From Candidatus Altimarinota bacterium (GTDB lineage Bacteria; Patescibacteriota; Gracilibacteria; BD1-5; UBA2023): a DNA stretch of 64,000 bases. Below the pieces are notes generated by a model, which ran no database searches, was not told the origin of the DNA, and saw only the letters and a list, made by a program, of their open reading frames with translations. Shown here piece after piece: positions 1-10,807 of the stretch. Each line of letters begins with the position of its first letter. The first letter of the stretch is position 1. The position numbers were made by a program, and so were the translations under genes. The DNA lies in contig JAQTWX010000003.1 in assembly GCA_028689065.1 (NCBI GenBank), forward strand, positions 62,001 to 126,000, written 5' to 3'.

Positions 1-69
1 GTATGTTTCGGCAATCGAACGAGTAAAACTTGTCTGACTTGGATGAGCGGTGATTATAAGAGTATTCAT
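1..69 (-). CDS. NAD(P)H dehydrogenase (quinone)/flavodoxin-fold protein, N-terminal fragment
   Basis: The 23 visible residues read MNTLIITAHPSQTSFTRSIA and on. This matches the first beta strand and FMN-binding loop of KefF/MdaB/NQO1-type oxidoreductases (pattern LIIxAHPxxxS, then a helix). The family reduces quinones with NAD(P)H using bound FMN in the cytoplasm. The gene runs off the left edge, so length and active site cannot be checked. It is divergent from the MBL gene at 308, and palindromic element A1 lies between them. Confidence 0.7.
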   Translation of the reverse strand, partial: MNTLIITAHPSQTSFTRSIAETY

Positions 70-189
70 ATTTTTTTTGATAAAAGATTAAAGATTGCTA
101 AGTATATGAAGAGGGATATGTAAGTCAAAATAAAAATCATTTTGATTTTTCTCCTTTTTGAAATAGAGTACGAGAGAATTTGCAGATTA

Positions 190-286
190 AAGCTTAGAAG
201 AATATTCTTCTGCTCTCTGCGGAACTCGCATCTTATTTGATAGCTCGGACACTCCTCGATTCGCTCCAGAATATTCTTCTAAGCTT
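190..286. repeat. Palindromic element A1 (family A)
   Basis: Perfect 19-bp inverted arms at 190-208 and 268-286 enclose a core of about 59 bp. The core, read on the minus strand, matches copies at 12214, 40788 and 45469: CGAGGAGTGTCCGAG in one half and GCGAGTTCCGCAG in the other. The arms are unrelated in sequence between copies. The element lies between two divergent genes. The rest of 70-307 holds no gene I can support. Confidence 0.75.
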
Positions 287-307
287 ACTGTTTTTATCTT
301 CATTCTT

Positions 308-1813
308 ATGTTCATCCACCCACTCTGACACACCGAATTTGGTGTAGAAATCCAGAATAAACAGGAGGAAACTATTCGTATTCTTGTTGATGCTTGGCTC
401 TCAGATTACGCGTTCGGAGACCTTATGGAGCGAACTCCGAGAATTATTCTGGATAATGAGAAACTGAAGACACTCGACGTAGTATATTTGAGTCATGCTC
501 ATTGTGACCATTTTGACCCTTATACTCTCATTCCGCTCTATAAAATCGGTAACCCTCTTCTTATCCTTCCAGAGACGCTCACGTATCTTGTTCCTGTACT
601 CAATAAATATATTCCACAAGCAAAGATTCAAATTCTCCGGAATCGGGAAATATTTACGTACAAGGGAATTGATTTTCAAGGTATCTGCTTTGATAATGAA
701 GCAATTACTAATGAAGATGATGTAATGACACTCGCCGTGAGCAATCATGAAGAGCTTATATATGCGGAGATTGATACGGTTATCCCGAAAACAGAAGAAG
801 CTTACAATCTACTCCAGAGGCTTTTTAGTCGAAAATCATACACTCGTGTGACCTATCTTTCCAGTCGAAATGAACTTGGTGCTAATCTTCCAGTTCTTGA
901 TTTCGCGACGGAACAGGAAAGAGAAAAATTTAAAAAACAATATCGTTCGAGTCGAAAAGAGGAGCTCGAATGGGAATATGAAATGCTCACATCCGGAGAA
1001 CTCCCGGATTTTACTGAGGTTCCAAACTTCGCACGCGGATTCATCGGGCAGGGGATTTGCTATCCGAGTATTCTTGATCCGGAACTTTCTCATATCGGTG
1101 CAATGAGTCTTATAGAGATTTCGGAACTTGAAACTTCTGTTGCTCGTAATTATGGGAAGGATTTTCCAAGTCGAGTACTAACGCCCGGAAAAGTATTTGA
1201 GACGACGGATGGTGGTTTGAAACCGATTCAAAGAGAAGTATTTATCGGGAAGATTATCACGGAAAATATTTTCAACAAACCGACTGGGCGAGGTCGAATT
1301 TATTCAAATGGACCCCTTCGGGATGAATCGCGGGATTTCGATTCACAGGAAGTTCTTCTCCTTAGTATCCTTAATAATCGGTTTCTTCCGAGTGTATTCT
1401 CGAATCCGGATGACAATCTGAAAACAGCGATTTTAAAAAACCCTGAAAGAACATACAAAATCGCAGTTCGATTTTGAACCCTAGATAAGTATGAGACTCG
1501 AAATTATATATTCTCGTTTGGAGAAATAGGTTTTCGTCGGGATCAGGAATTTCTTGAAAATAAACTTGTCTGTCAGGAGGACTACTGGATGAACGACCTC
1601 GAAGATTTCTGGAATGGTTCACAGGAACTCTATTCTAATTTCTTTCACCTCATTGATCCAAAACGAACGTATCGACTCTGGAATATGCTCGGGGCGAATT
1701 TTTTCAACCACGATATCGTGAAACGAAAATACGAGTACCATTTCGAACGGGCAAGCGAAGGGGAAACGGTGGAGGATTTCATCGGGGGTATCTATGATGG
1801 ATTAGAGGAATAA
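308..1813 (+). CDS. MBL-fold metallo-hydrolase
   Basis: The reading frame gives 501 aa if TGA is glycine at 326-328 (residue 7) and 1475-1477. The zinc motif HxHxDH is seen in SHAHCDHFDP at about residues 62-71, preceded by ILVDAWLS, the usual strand ahead of the metal site (UlaG-like arrangement). The C-terminal 110 residues, after the second TGA, are rich in aromatic and acidic residues and I do not recognise them. ATG at 308 is chosen because the fold's first strands lie upstream of the next ATG (425). Substrate unknown. A strong terminator follows. Confidence 0.8.
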
Positions 1814-1821
1814 AAAGATGA

Positions 1822-1852
1822 AAAAATCGGAACGAATTCGTTCCGATTTTTT
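1822..1852. terminator. Bidirectional intrinsic terminator
   Basis: Near-perfect hairpin with arms AAAAATCGGAACGAA and TTCGTTCCGATTTTT and T-runs on both sides. It lies between the convergent stops at 1813 and 1854 and can serve both genes. Confidence 0.85.
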
Positions 1853-1853
1853 G

Positions 1854-2165
1854 TTATATATTTATAGCTTCTCGCTGTTTTCAACAGTAGGAGCTATTTG
1901 GAAGTGATGCAAGATCGATAGGTTCTGCAAGTTTTCCTGTAAATTCTCACAGTTCTATCCCTCATGTATGCACGAGACAGATTTTGTATACCCATGTTTG
2001 CACTCTTTCCGGAAGATTTCCACTCGTAATTTGCATTGCTATTTTTACCTTGTCTATTACTTTTTCTTTAAGTCATTCTACACCTGATTGTTCTACTACT
2101 TCATCTACTATTTTTTGAACATCAGCAGATTGATAAGGAATTCGAATCTTATTTTGAGGAGCCAT
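1854..2165 (-). CDS. Hypothetical protein, recoded small gene
   Basis: A 103-aa frame opens only when TGA is glycine (four in-frame TGA codons). It starts MAPQNKIRIPYQSADVQK and ends in TAA. It has its own TTGACA-N16-TATAAA promoter about 30 nt upstream and a terminator just downstream, which together argue for a real gene. Predicted soluble and helical, with no signal peptide and no motif I recognise. A standard-code search would miss it. Confidence 0.65.
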
Positions 2166-2197
2166 AATATTTTTTCTGAAAAATAAGCTATAAGATA

Positions 2198-2225
2198 TTT
2201 ATAAGTATATATTTATGCTTGTCAA
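2198..2225 (-). promoter_or_regulatory. Promoter of the 1854-2165 gene
   Basis: Minus strand: TTGACA (2225-2220), 16-bp spacer, TATAAA (2203-2198). This is the dominant promoter shape of the window. Confidence 0.7.
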
Positions 2226-2254
2226 AAGTTTTTCAGATTCTCCCACATTTTCCC

Positions 2255-2282
2255 TTTACTTTCCTCACTATTTTCATATAAT
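2255..2282 (+). promoter_or_regulatory. gyrB promoter
   Basis: TTTACT (2255-2260), 16-bp spacer, TATAAT (2277-2282). The implied leader to the ATG at 2314 is about 25 nt and contains no Shine-Dalgarno sequence. Confidence 0.7.
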
Positions 2283-2298
2283 CCCTCCAGTTTTTTAA

Positions 2299-4229
<1,931 letters not shown>

Positions 4230-4230
<1 letters not shown>

Positions 4231-4364
4231 ATTCTTTGAAAAACTTGTTCTTCGAGCTTAAATCTCTGTGCTTTGTTCGCTGTACAGACGTACAAATCAC
4301 CACAGTACTCGATTTGCACACAAATTACTTCTCTTGCCCGTGCTAGTAGGAGTATAAAAGAATC
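4230..4364. repeat. Palindromic element B1 (family B)
   Basis: Shares TCTTCGAGCTTAAATCTC and CGATTTGCACaCAAATTA with element B2 (36753-36900), and a GTAC...GTAC inner hairpin. The outer arms (GATTCTTTG and AAAAGAATC) are specific to this copy. Confidence 0.6.
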
Positions 4365-4393
4365 TAGGCTTGGTTATATAATTTCTTAAAATT

Positions 4394-4981
4394 ATGAAAC
4401 AAAAAGGTCTACATCTTCCCTCTCAAGAAGAGATTCTTTGACAATCCCAAAAACTCTCCTGAGAAACAGTTGGGAAATTCGTTCAGGTAATTATTCGTGT
4501 GCTCGATACTATCGATATGGATGAAATCAGAAAGTCATTATCTGGCTTGAATATACAAGAACTCTCTGATTTCATACGACAACTACAATGAATGAGTCAG
4601 AAAGAATGATCGAAAGATTTTCAAAAAAATATTTCTCTGATAGCAAGAGAAATGTTGACTCAAAGACTCGATGAATTCATCTTTACTGATTTTGCTTTTT
4701 CTTTTCAATGATGCAAGATTCATCCTACGATACATATCCCTGAAAAAGATCCAAGTCCTTATAATAGAGATAATCGTTGATGAATCGAGATATGTGTGAA
4801 TTATTTTCAAAAGAAAGGTTCGTGCCTTTTCTTTAATGATATAGCAACGGTAAATGGAATTTTTGAAAGAGCCTCAGAAAAGTTTTTGGAAAAATGACTT
4901 GTCCTTTGAAGATATCCCGATGAATTTTATATATGAAAACAAACTTTAGGTTCCTCTATATGTGATTTTGTGCTCATATAA
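4394..4981 (+). CDS. Hypothetical protein, very TGA-rich
   Basis: 195-aa frame containing ten in-frame TGA codons, so most of its glycines are TGA; it ends in TAA. It starts MKQKGLHLPSQEEILGQSQK. Predicted soluble, with helices in the first half (IRVLDTIDMDEIRKSLSG) and a mixed C-terminal half containing two Cys. No family recognised. It lies between gyrB/B1 and the HTH gene, all on the plus strand. The 588-nt length without TAA or TAG, and glycine-plausible positions for the TGAs, support it. Confidence 0.65.
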
Positions 4982-4989
4982 TCTTTTTC

Positions 4990-5016
4990 TTGCATCTCCT
5001 TTAAATTCCGTATAAT
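4990..5016 (+). promoter_or_regulatory. Promoter of the HTH gene
   Basis: TTGCAT (4990-4995), 15-bp spacer, TATAAT (5011-5016). Leader of about 27 nt to the ATG at 5050. Confidence 0.55.
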
Positions 5017-5049
5017 TCTGGTAATTTACAACTTATAACTGGTAACTTC

Positions 5050-5616
5050 ATGTCCTACACCATCGATCGCTACGAAGGCGCAAAAATCCTCGGTTGTTCT
5101 ACTCGTACGATAGACCGATATATCAGTGCGGGGAAAATCCGTTCAAAACGAATCGGAAAGAAAGTGTATCTTCACGACGAAGATATGCGAATTATTCAGA
5201 ATGGAGGAATTCAAGAGGATTATATCGTGCTCGATTCTGATGGACATATGGTAACTGCTTCACATGAAGAATCTAGCTTTACACGTCGCCCTGTAACAGT
5301 TGATTATAAACAACTCTTCGATGATGCACAGAAAGCAATAGAACGTAAAGATACACTTATTCAAGAGCTTTCCTATCGTGCTGGTCAAGCCGAGGCAGAG
5401 CTCAAAAATTCTATCTCCATGATAGAATATAAGAAAGCGACCATGCTTCTCGAAAGTTCTAAAATACACAGTGAAGAAGAACGAAAAAACCTCGACAAGA
5501 AAATCGGAGAAATTACTCTCGATTTGGAACAAAAAAATACTCTCAATATTTTACTTATGATTCTCATTTCCATACTCTTTGTGGTGGCAGTTATTCTCTG
5601 GTTTTTTGCGTTGTAA
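5050..5616 (+). CDS. Membrane-tethered helix-turn-helix protein
   Basis: 188 aa. Residues 1-50 form a MerR/excisionase-type winged HTH (YEGAKILGCSTRTIDRYI, then a wing with GKIRSKRIGKKVYL). Residues 95-160 are charged and coiled-coil-like. The last 22 residues (NILLMILISILFVVAVILWF) are a single membrane span. Seen: DNA-binding head, stalk and tail anchor. Inferred: a DNA- or regulator-tethering protein at the inner membrane, possibly a membrane-bound transcription factor. It lies upstream of pyrH but is separated by 66 nt. Confidence 0.75.
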   Translation: MSYTIDRYEGAKILGCSTRTIDRYISAGKIRSKRIGKKVYLHDEDMRIIQNGGIQEDYIVLDSDGHMVTASHEESSFTRRPVTVDYKQLFDDAQKAIERKDTLIQELSYRAGQAEAELKNSISMIEYKKATMLLESSKIHSEEERKNLDKKIGEITLDLEQKNTLNILLMILISILFVVAVILWFFAL

Positions 5617-5682
5617 ATAAATCACTATTCTTCGACAAAGCCTTAGAATGACAAATTATTTTTATTTTTTCATTTCCCCTCT

Positions 5683-6402
5683 ATGAAACAACTTCCTATA
5701 CCAAAACGAATTCTTCTCAAGCTCTCTGGAGAAGCTCTTCAATGAAAAGGGGAATATGGAATAGAAACAGAATTTCTCGATAGTCTTGCAAAAAAAATCG
5801 TAATTCTTACAAAGGAAAAAGATATCGAAGTAGTGATTGTTATCGGGGGAGGGAATATATTCCGAGGAGTGTCTGGCGCTGCGAAGGGACTGGATAGAAC
5901 TGCTGCAGATTATATGGGTATGCTCGCAACCGTTATCAACGGTATCGCTCTCGGAAATGCTATTGAAAAGGCAGGACAATCTGTTCGGATTATGTCCGCC
6001 ATCGAAGTATCGAAAGTGGCAGAGCTCTTTATTTATCGTCGAGCTTTAAAGCATTTAAAAGAAAAACGAATTATTATCGTCGTTGCAGGAACGGGAAATC
6101 CATACTTTACGACTGATAGTGCTGCAGTTCTCCGAGCTCTCGAACTTCATTGTGATTTCATGGTTAAAGGAACCAAGGTGGATGGAGTGTATGATAAAGA
6201 TCCAGCTAAATTTCCAGATGCAAAACGGTATGATACTGTCTCGGTAGATGAAGCACTTTCAAAAGGACTTCGTATCATGGATCAGTCTGCCATTGCGCTT
6301 GCCAAAGATGAAAAGCTTCCGCTTTTTGTTTGTCGCATTGAAGATATTGACCAGATAGGCTCATCTGATATACAAGGAACATATGTATATGTGAATGAGT
6401 AA
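5683..6402 (+). CDS. pyrH: Uridylate kinase (UMP kinase)
   Basis: 239 aa, a hexameric amino-acid-kinase-fold enzyme that phosphorylates UMP to UDP. The N-terminal motif LLKLSGEALQG contains TGA as its glycine (residue 21), where the family has Gly. GGGNIFRG, the DRTAADYMGMLATVING segment and GTGNPYFTTDSAA follow at the expected positions. Start at 5683 rather than 5833, because the later ATG would delete the first ATP-binding strand. No SD sequence precedes it. A terminator follows. Confidence 0.95.
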
Positions 6403-6424
6403 TATCTCTACATATCTAAAATAT

Positions 6425-6458
6425 AAAAAATCATCCCAGAGATTTGGGATGATTTTTT
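6425..6458. terminator. Bidirectional terminator between pyrH and vanX
   Basis: Stem AAAAAATCATCCCA / TGGGATGATTTTTT with T-runs on both strands. It overlaps the stop codon of the convergent minus-strand gene. Confidence 0.85.
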
Positions 6459-7185
6459 ATTTTAGTACTCTTCCATATTTTGCAATGAGAGAAGAATATT
6501 CTCCTGATTTCTTTGCCTTCAAAAACACAGCATTCTGGTCATCCTTGGAAAAATGCCACCATTCACCGGAGAGTTGCACAAATCCCACCTCTTCCATTAT
6601 TTCTTTTAAAAGTAGTCTATTATAGTGAAAAATCATCTCTTGTGGTTCCATAGACTCTGCAAAAGCATTTGAATGAGCATTTTTCAACTCATCAATTTCT
6701 GATCCCATAGAAAGGTTGATTCACTCAGCATTAACGATTGTGAGATCTATTGCAGATCAGGTACTATGAGGTGGAGGAGCTTCTAATGAAGTATTAGGTT
6801 CTGCAAAAATACTCAGTGCATGACTCATTGATTCTTGACGAACTTCCATTACTACTTCCTCAAGGAGAATTCCATAGATTTTTTTACAAAATTCCTGTGC
6901 AGTATGTTTAACCATGAATTCTTGAACAGCAACTGGACGATAGGCATCGAAAATTCTGAATTTATATCCAGGATATCTTTTGGAGAGATTCTTCGCAGCT
7001 TGAATGAGTGATAGCAATACTCCTTCTCTTAATTGAAAAGGAGATTCATCTTTTTCATAAGGAGCTCAGAGTATTTCATAAGGATGTGGATTTGTAAAAA
7101 GGAACCGTCCATCGTTGGGAATATCGATAAGTGGTTCAAAGCATTCTTCTATGAGAATATCCTGTCGAGAATTTAGAATATTCAT
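6457..7185 (-). CDS. D-alanyl-D-alanine dipeptidase (VanX/DdpX family, M15D)
   Basis: 242 aa after joining across three TGA glycines. M15D signatures are present in order: FRIFDAYRPVAVQ (about residues 80), PPHSTGSAIDLT with zinc ligands His and Asp (the Gly at residue 143 is TGA), and GEWWHF at 207-212 with the catalytic Glu and third zinc His. The family cleaves D-Ala-D-Ala, in glycopeptide resistance or in wall recycling. No signal peptide is seen, so it is probably cytoplasmic. It starts 11 nt after the stop of the upstream gene, probably one transcript from the promoter at 7947-7974. No vanA or vanH gene is nearby, so recycling is the likelier role. Confidence 0.9.
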
Positions 7186-7196
7186 AAAAGAAATTC

Positions 7197-7916
7197 TTAG
7201 GTATAAATTTTTGGAGATCTCTTGTATATATTATAACTTTTATCTTGTTCTATAGTTTTATTTGATGATTTTCCATTTTTTGAGTCTATCCATTTCATAA
7301 GATCTATATAGGTATAGCCTGCACTCGCTCTTTCTGCAATGAGTGGTTCTTTCCATTTTTCATTAACTTCAGGAGTCCATGTTTTATTATAATCATTAAT
7401 TCCATCTCTGAGAAGTGTAATGTTTTCTATTTTAAGAATGTGTATAATTTTATCAAGTGCCATTATTTCTTTGTCAATCTGCTTGATGTTTTCTGGAATA
7501 TATACAGATGGATCTTTCCCTTTTTCTTTTCGATAGAGAATCTCTTGATTGAGACTTTGTCTAAAATGATTCAAAAAAATTACCTTGTCTTGAATTTCTC
7601 TTTCAACTTGTTTTTTTATCTCATGAAAAGATGTGCTTTGCAAGATGCTATATCCGAGAAAAGTAGATAATTCAGAATATTCTAACATAGCTGCTTCGGA
7701 ACTTTTCGATGCCTGTAGAATTGTTAGAGATTTTTTATTTGTAGATTCTGGCACAGAAATAGTTGGATTTTCTAATCGTTTTGTATCCTTAACTGCTGTT
7801 ACAGTAAGTATTCCCATAGCCATTGCAGTAATTCAAATTACACGTCCTGGTGTAATTCTATGACCATTATTGGAAAGGTTCTCTTGATGATGAAAAGAAG
7901 AATTATTTAGTGACAT
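7197..7916 (-). CDS. Hypothetical membrane-anchored protein
   Basis: 239 aa, with one TGA glycine inside the hydrophobic segment GRVIGITAMAMGILTVTAV (about residues 25-44). This segment is an uncleaved signal-anchor or signal peptide. The remainder is charged and helical (TSFHEIKKQVEREIQDKV) and is predicted to face outside the membrane. No family recognised. It is the first gene of a two-gene operon with the VanX-like dipeptidase, which hints at an envelope role by context only. Confidence 0.7.
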
Positions 7917-7925
7917 GATATGAAA

Positions 7926-7974
7926 ATTACGCAATATGAGAGATAATTTATATCCATATTACGTAATTTGTCAA
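7926..7974 (-). promoter_or_regulatory. Promoter with embedded inverted-repeat operator
   Basis: Minus strand: TTGACA (7974-7969), 16 bp, TATAAA (7952-7947). A 13-bp inverted repeat (ATTACGCAATATG at 7926-7938, CATATTACGTAAT at 7955-7967, one mismatch) brackets the -10 box, a layout expected for a dimeric repressor site. Confidence 0.65.
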
Positions 7975-7979
7975 AAGTT

Positions 7980-9758
7980 TTATAACCCCTTGTTTTCAAT
8001 TTCTTTTTGAATATTTTCTATAAAAATATCAAGTTTCATATCACTCTGTTCTTTGGTTTTGTAGTTTCGGACTGCGACACTTTTTTCATTCATCTCCTTC
8101 TCTCCGACGACGAGGATATAGTTCGTATGGGCAGTTTCTGCGTTTCGGACTTTTTTATTGAGTCCGTCATTGGAGCTGTCAAGTTCGGATCGGATTCCTG
8201 CTTTTTTGAGAGCATTCTGAACCTCTTCTGCGTATCCGATGAAGTTCTCGGAAACAGGAACAACGACTGTTTGAACAGGAGCAAGCCAGAGAGGGAAGGT
8301 TCCTGCGAAATGCTCGATCATGATTCCCATGAATCGCTCAAGAGATCCAGCAATCGCTCGATGAATAACTACGGGGCGTTCTTTTTCTCCAATTGTATTG
8401 ATAAATGAGAGTTCGAATCGATTTGGGAGATTGAAATCACATTGGATGGTTGCAAGTTGCCACTCTCGTCCAATTGCATCTTTGAACATAAAATCGAGTT
8501 TCGGTCCGTAGAATGCAGCTTCTCCTTCCATTCGCTTGTAGTTGAGTCCATTGTCTTTTGCAGCTTCTTCGAGTGCTCCTTCCGCAATTTTCCATACATC
8601 ATCCCCTCCGAGGTATTTTTCTGGATTTGCAGGATCTCGAACAGAGAGGCTTACCCAGTAACCTTCCATGAGACCAAAAGTGGTGTAGAAATTTTTGATA
8701 ATATCTACAATCGTCGAAACTTCCGCTTTAATCTGATCGACTCGGCAGAAAAGATGTCCGTCGTCTTGAGTGATGGAACGCACCCGAGTGAGACCGGAAA
8801 GTTGTCCCGATTTCTCGTCTCGGTACACAGTCGCAGGCTCGAAGTACCGGATTGGCATGTCTCGGTAGCTGAACTGATTATCTGCAAAGAGCTGCATGTG
8901 GTGGGGACAGTTCATAGGTTTTACATAGAAACCTTCTCCGCTTGAACCCCCTTTTACTGAGAACATATCATCCATATAGTGGCCTGCATGCCCAGAACAC
9001 TCATAGAGTGCTTCCTTTGCGAGGTGTGGAGTCCAAACACGACTATATCCTCGTTCAGCATGAAGTTCCCAGAGGTAATCCTCAATTGCTTTTCGGATAA
9101 TCATCCCTTTTGGCTGCATGAGCGGAAGTCCGGCTCCGACGAGGTCGGAAATAGTAAAGAGCTTGAGTTTTTTTCCAAGGATTCGGTGATCGCGTTTTTT
9201 GGCTTCCTCGAGCATCTTGAGATGAGCGTCGAGTTCCTCGCGGGTCTCATAGGCAAAGGCATAGATTCGAGTGAGCATCTCTCTCTTCGCATCTCCTTTC
9301 CAGTACGCTCCGGCGATTTTATCGAGTTTGAATATATTCTCATTGATTTCAATGGTTTTCTCCACATGAGGTCCACGGCACATATCTACAAATACTTCCT
9401 GACCTTGCTGTGTTACATTGCGGTAGAATCCGATTTCGGTTTCTCCGCTTGTCTTGAGGTCACGTGCCATCTCAACTTTGTAGGATTCTCCTTTGGATTC
9501 AAGGAACGCAATAGCCTCATCAATAGGCATGGTTGAGTGCTCGAACTTCTGATTCTGTTTGATGATATTCTTCATCTTCTTCTCGATATCTTTCAGGGCT
9601 GATTCCTCGAATTTCGTTTCACCGAAGTCGAAGTCGTAGTAGAAACCGTTCTCGATATCTGGCCCGATAGCGAGCTTCACATCTGGATAGAGGGACTTCA
9701 CTGACTGTGCCATAATGTGGGCGAGGGAGTGGCGAGTAGTGGAGATAGGGTAGGACAT
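7980..9758 (-). CDS. thrS: Threonyl-tRNA synthetase
   Basis: 592-aa class II synthetase that charges tRNA-Thr. It starts directly in the editing (SAD) domain (RHSLAHIMAQSVKSLYP) and lacks the N-terminal TGS domain of typical ThrRS of about 640 aa. The catalytic core shows MIRKAIEDYLWELH, the zinc ligands in YVKPMNCPHHMQLF, and VIHRAIAGSLERFMGIMIEH. The anticodon-binding domain is at the C-terminus. No TGA codons. The start is not preceded by an SD. A hairpin with a T-run lies 65-95 nt upstream and may attenuate it. Confidence 0.95.
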   Translation of the reverse strand: MSYPISTTRHSLAHIMAQSVKSLYPDVKLAIGPDIENGFYYDFDFGETKFEESALKDIEKKMKNIIKQNQKFEHSTMPIDEAIAFLESKGESYKVEMARDLKTSGETEIGFYRNVTQQGQEVFVDMCRGPHVEKTIEINENIFKLDKIAGAYWKGDAKREMLTRIYAFAYETREELDAHLKMLEEAKKRDHRILGKKLKLFTISDLVGAGLPLMQPKGMIIRKAIEDYLWELHAERGYSRVWTPHLAKEALYECSGHAGHYMDDMFSVKGGSSGEGFYVKPMNCPHHMQLFADNQFSYRDMPIRYFEPATVYRDEKSGQLSGLTRVRSITQDDGHLFCRVDQIKAEVSTIVDIIKNFYTTFGLMEGYWVSLSVRDPANPEKYLGGDDVWKIAEGALEEAAKDNGLNYKRMEGEAAFYGPKLDFMFKDAIGREWQLATIQCDFNLPNRFELSFINTIGEKERPVVIHRAIAGSLERFMGIMIEHFAGTFPLWLAPVQTVVVPVSENFIGYAEEVQNALKKAGIRSELDSSNDGLNKKVRNAETAHTNYILVVGEKEMNEKSVAVRNYKTKEQSDMKLDIFIENIQKEIENKGL

Positions 9759-10040
9759 AAAAGTAGTGGTTAGTGATTAGTGACTCGTAAATAGTTTAGT
9801 GTCGTTGCGGACAGTAAAATAAAAACTCCCACTTATATCAAGCAGGAGTTTGTTTTTATTCGAAACAAAATACCTACCCGATAGGGAAGTGAGAGGTAGT
9901 CGTGAGGGTGTTAAGTCGTGCGACCATAACTATGGGTTGGTGAAGTGGCTAATTGGAGGGTATTGTATGGAAAAGAGCGGGGAAATCAAGCGAAAATTAT
10001 TGGAATATTTGACTTATGTTATTTATATACTATAAAACTT
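9759..10040. other. Intergenic region upstream of thrS, no confident gene
   Basis: Contains the hairpin described separately. From about 9885 to 10000 the sequence is clearly more GC-rich than other intergenic DNA, with several short complementary segments (for example ACCATA...TATGGGT). A 22-codon frame (9970-10035, MEKSGEIKRKLLEYLTYVIY...) is preceded by GGAGG. It could be a structured RNA or a remnant of a small gene; I cannot assign it. Confidence 0.3.
9823..9851. terminator. Hairpin with T-runs in the thrS upstream region
   Basis: AAACTCC / GGAGTTT arms with a 15-nt loop. It is followed by TTTTATTTT on the minus strand and by GTTTTTATT on the plus strand. In the minus direction it would act as a leader attenuator of thrS. 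I see no convincing T-box core. Confidence 0.5.
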
Positions 10041-10068
10041 TTGACAAGAAACGAGAAAAATCTATACT
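10041..10068 (+). promoter_or_regulatory. Promoter of the 10141-10428 gene
   Basis: TTGACA (10041-10046), 16 bp, TATACT (10063-10068), close to consensus. The leader contains a perfect hairpin AACTACC-ATC-GGTAGTT (10088-10104) and then a strong SD (GAGGAGG) 8 nt before the ATG, which is unusual in this window. Confidence 0.75.
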
Positions 10069-10140
10069 CTCAAGGTTACTTCTAGCTAACTACCATCGGT
10101 AGTTTGGTTGAAAGAAGGACAATACTCCGAGGAGGAAATA

Positions 10141-10428
10141 ATGGCGGAAGATAAGAACAGAGGTAAAGTTCCCGCAAAACGTTTTGGTCAAGGGGGGCTG
10201 ACCGAAGAAACCTGTTTCAATACTGCGCACCTGCTTAATGCACGTACAAGGCATCGTAATAACAAGGTTTGTATTATCCGGGAAATACAAACGATAGTTA
10301 TGAATAATGAAAATATACGATTGTCTCAAGGGGTCATTAAACAGATGGAAGAGATGGCAAAGAAGTATAGAATTGCAAGAGAATTCCTGATATTTTATCG
10401 CAATCAGGCTAGTCCTAAGACGTCATAG
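10141..10428 (+). CDS. Small hypothetical protein with strong Shine-Dalgarno
   Basis: 95 aa, beginning MAEDKNRGKVPAKRFGQGGL and ending in TAG. ATG at 10141 is fixed by the AGGAGG just upstream, so the longer frame from 10108 is not used. Basic and probably soluble, with a C-terminal helix (IRLSQGVIKQMEEMAKKY). No family recognised. It has its own promoter, leader hairpin and terminator. Codon choice (GGT, GGG, CTG, ACC) and the SD differ from neighbouring genes, which suggests a different origin or regulation. Confidence 0.7.
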   Translation: MAEDKNRGKVPAKRFGQGGLTEETCFNTAHLLNARTRHRNNKVCIIREIQTIVMNNENIRLSQGVIKQMEEMAKKYRIAREFLIFYRNQASPKTS

Positions 10429-10446
10429 TTATCTCTCGGGGGATTA

Positions 10447-10480
10447 AAAGGCAGACATCGCTAGTCTGCCTTTCATTTTG
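10447..10480 (+). terminator. Terminator of the 10141 gene
   Basis: Perfect 10-bp stem AAAGGCAGAC / GTCTGCCTTT with a 7-nt loop, followed by CATTTTGTTTTATTTT. Confidence 0.85.
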
Positions 10481-10535
10481 TTTTATTTTATATATTCAGT
10501 TTGAGAAAGAGAATTTTGTCGGATGATTTCTTGGA

Positions 10536-10568
10536 AATAAAAAACAGCCACAATTTCTTGTGGCTGTT
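10536..10568 (-). terminator. Terminator of the two-gene minus unit
   Basis: 11-bp stem AACAGCCACAA / TTGTGGCTGTT with a T-run on the minus strand. It starts 9 nt after the TAA at 10577. Confidence 0.85.
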
Positions 10569-10576
10569 AAAGCATC

Positions 10577-10795
10577 TTACTTTTTCTTTTGCCATCAGGC
10601 GAGTATCACCGAGGCATAAGGAAGCCGTAGATGTTTGCCACGCTGCCCGATAGGGACACGCGGTGGTGGTTTTATTACTTCAGGCTTTTCATGCGGATGA
10701 ATGTGATCCATCATGAGTTTAGTCAGATCGGATCTCTGGAGATTACGAGATTCACGACGACGACGTTCAGCCGGTGAAACATTTGCTTGGTGCAT
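10577..10795 (-). CDS. Small basic hypothetical protein
   Basis: 72 aa if TGA at codon 67 is glycine, giving a tail GWQKKK; under the standard code it would stop there at 66 aa. It begins MHQANVSPAERRRRESRNLQ, then a proline-rich section (KPEVIKPPPRVPIGQRGK). Preceded by AGAAGGGGGGAACC, a strong SD. It is the second gene of a unit with 10808-10969, 12 nt apart. Arg-rich and probably nucleic-acid binding, though this is only inferred from composition. Confidence 0.6.
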
Positions 10796-10807
10796 GGTTC
10801 CCCCCTT

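Noticed and set aside
190-286. Integron attC-like site
   Set aside because: Imperfect palindrome with a conserved core is reminiscent, but the outer R boxes that attC sites share are not conserved here and no integrase is visible.
4394-4981. Treating this stretch as noncoding because of many TGA codons
   Set aside because: With TGA as Gly the frame is fully open for 195 codons, ends in TAA and has protein-like composition, so it was kept as a gene.
9759-10000. T-box leader for thrS
   Set aside because: A terminator-like hairpin is present, but no convincing T-box core (UGGNACC), specifier loop or minus-strand promoter could be found.
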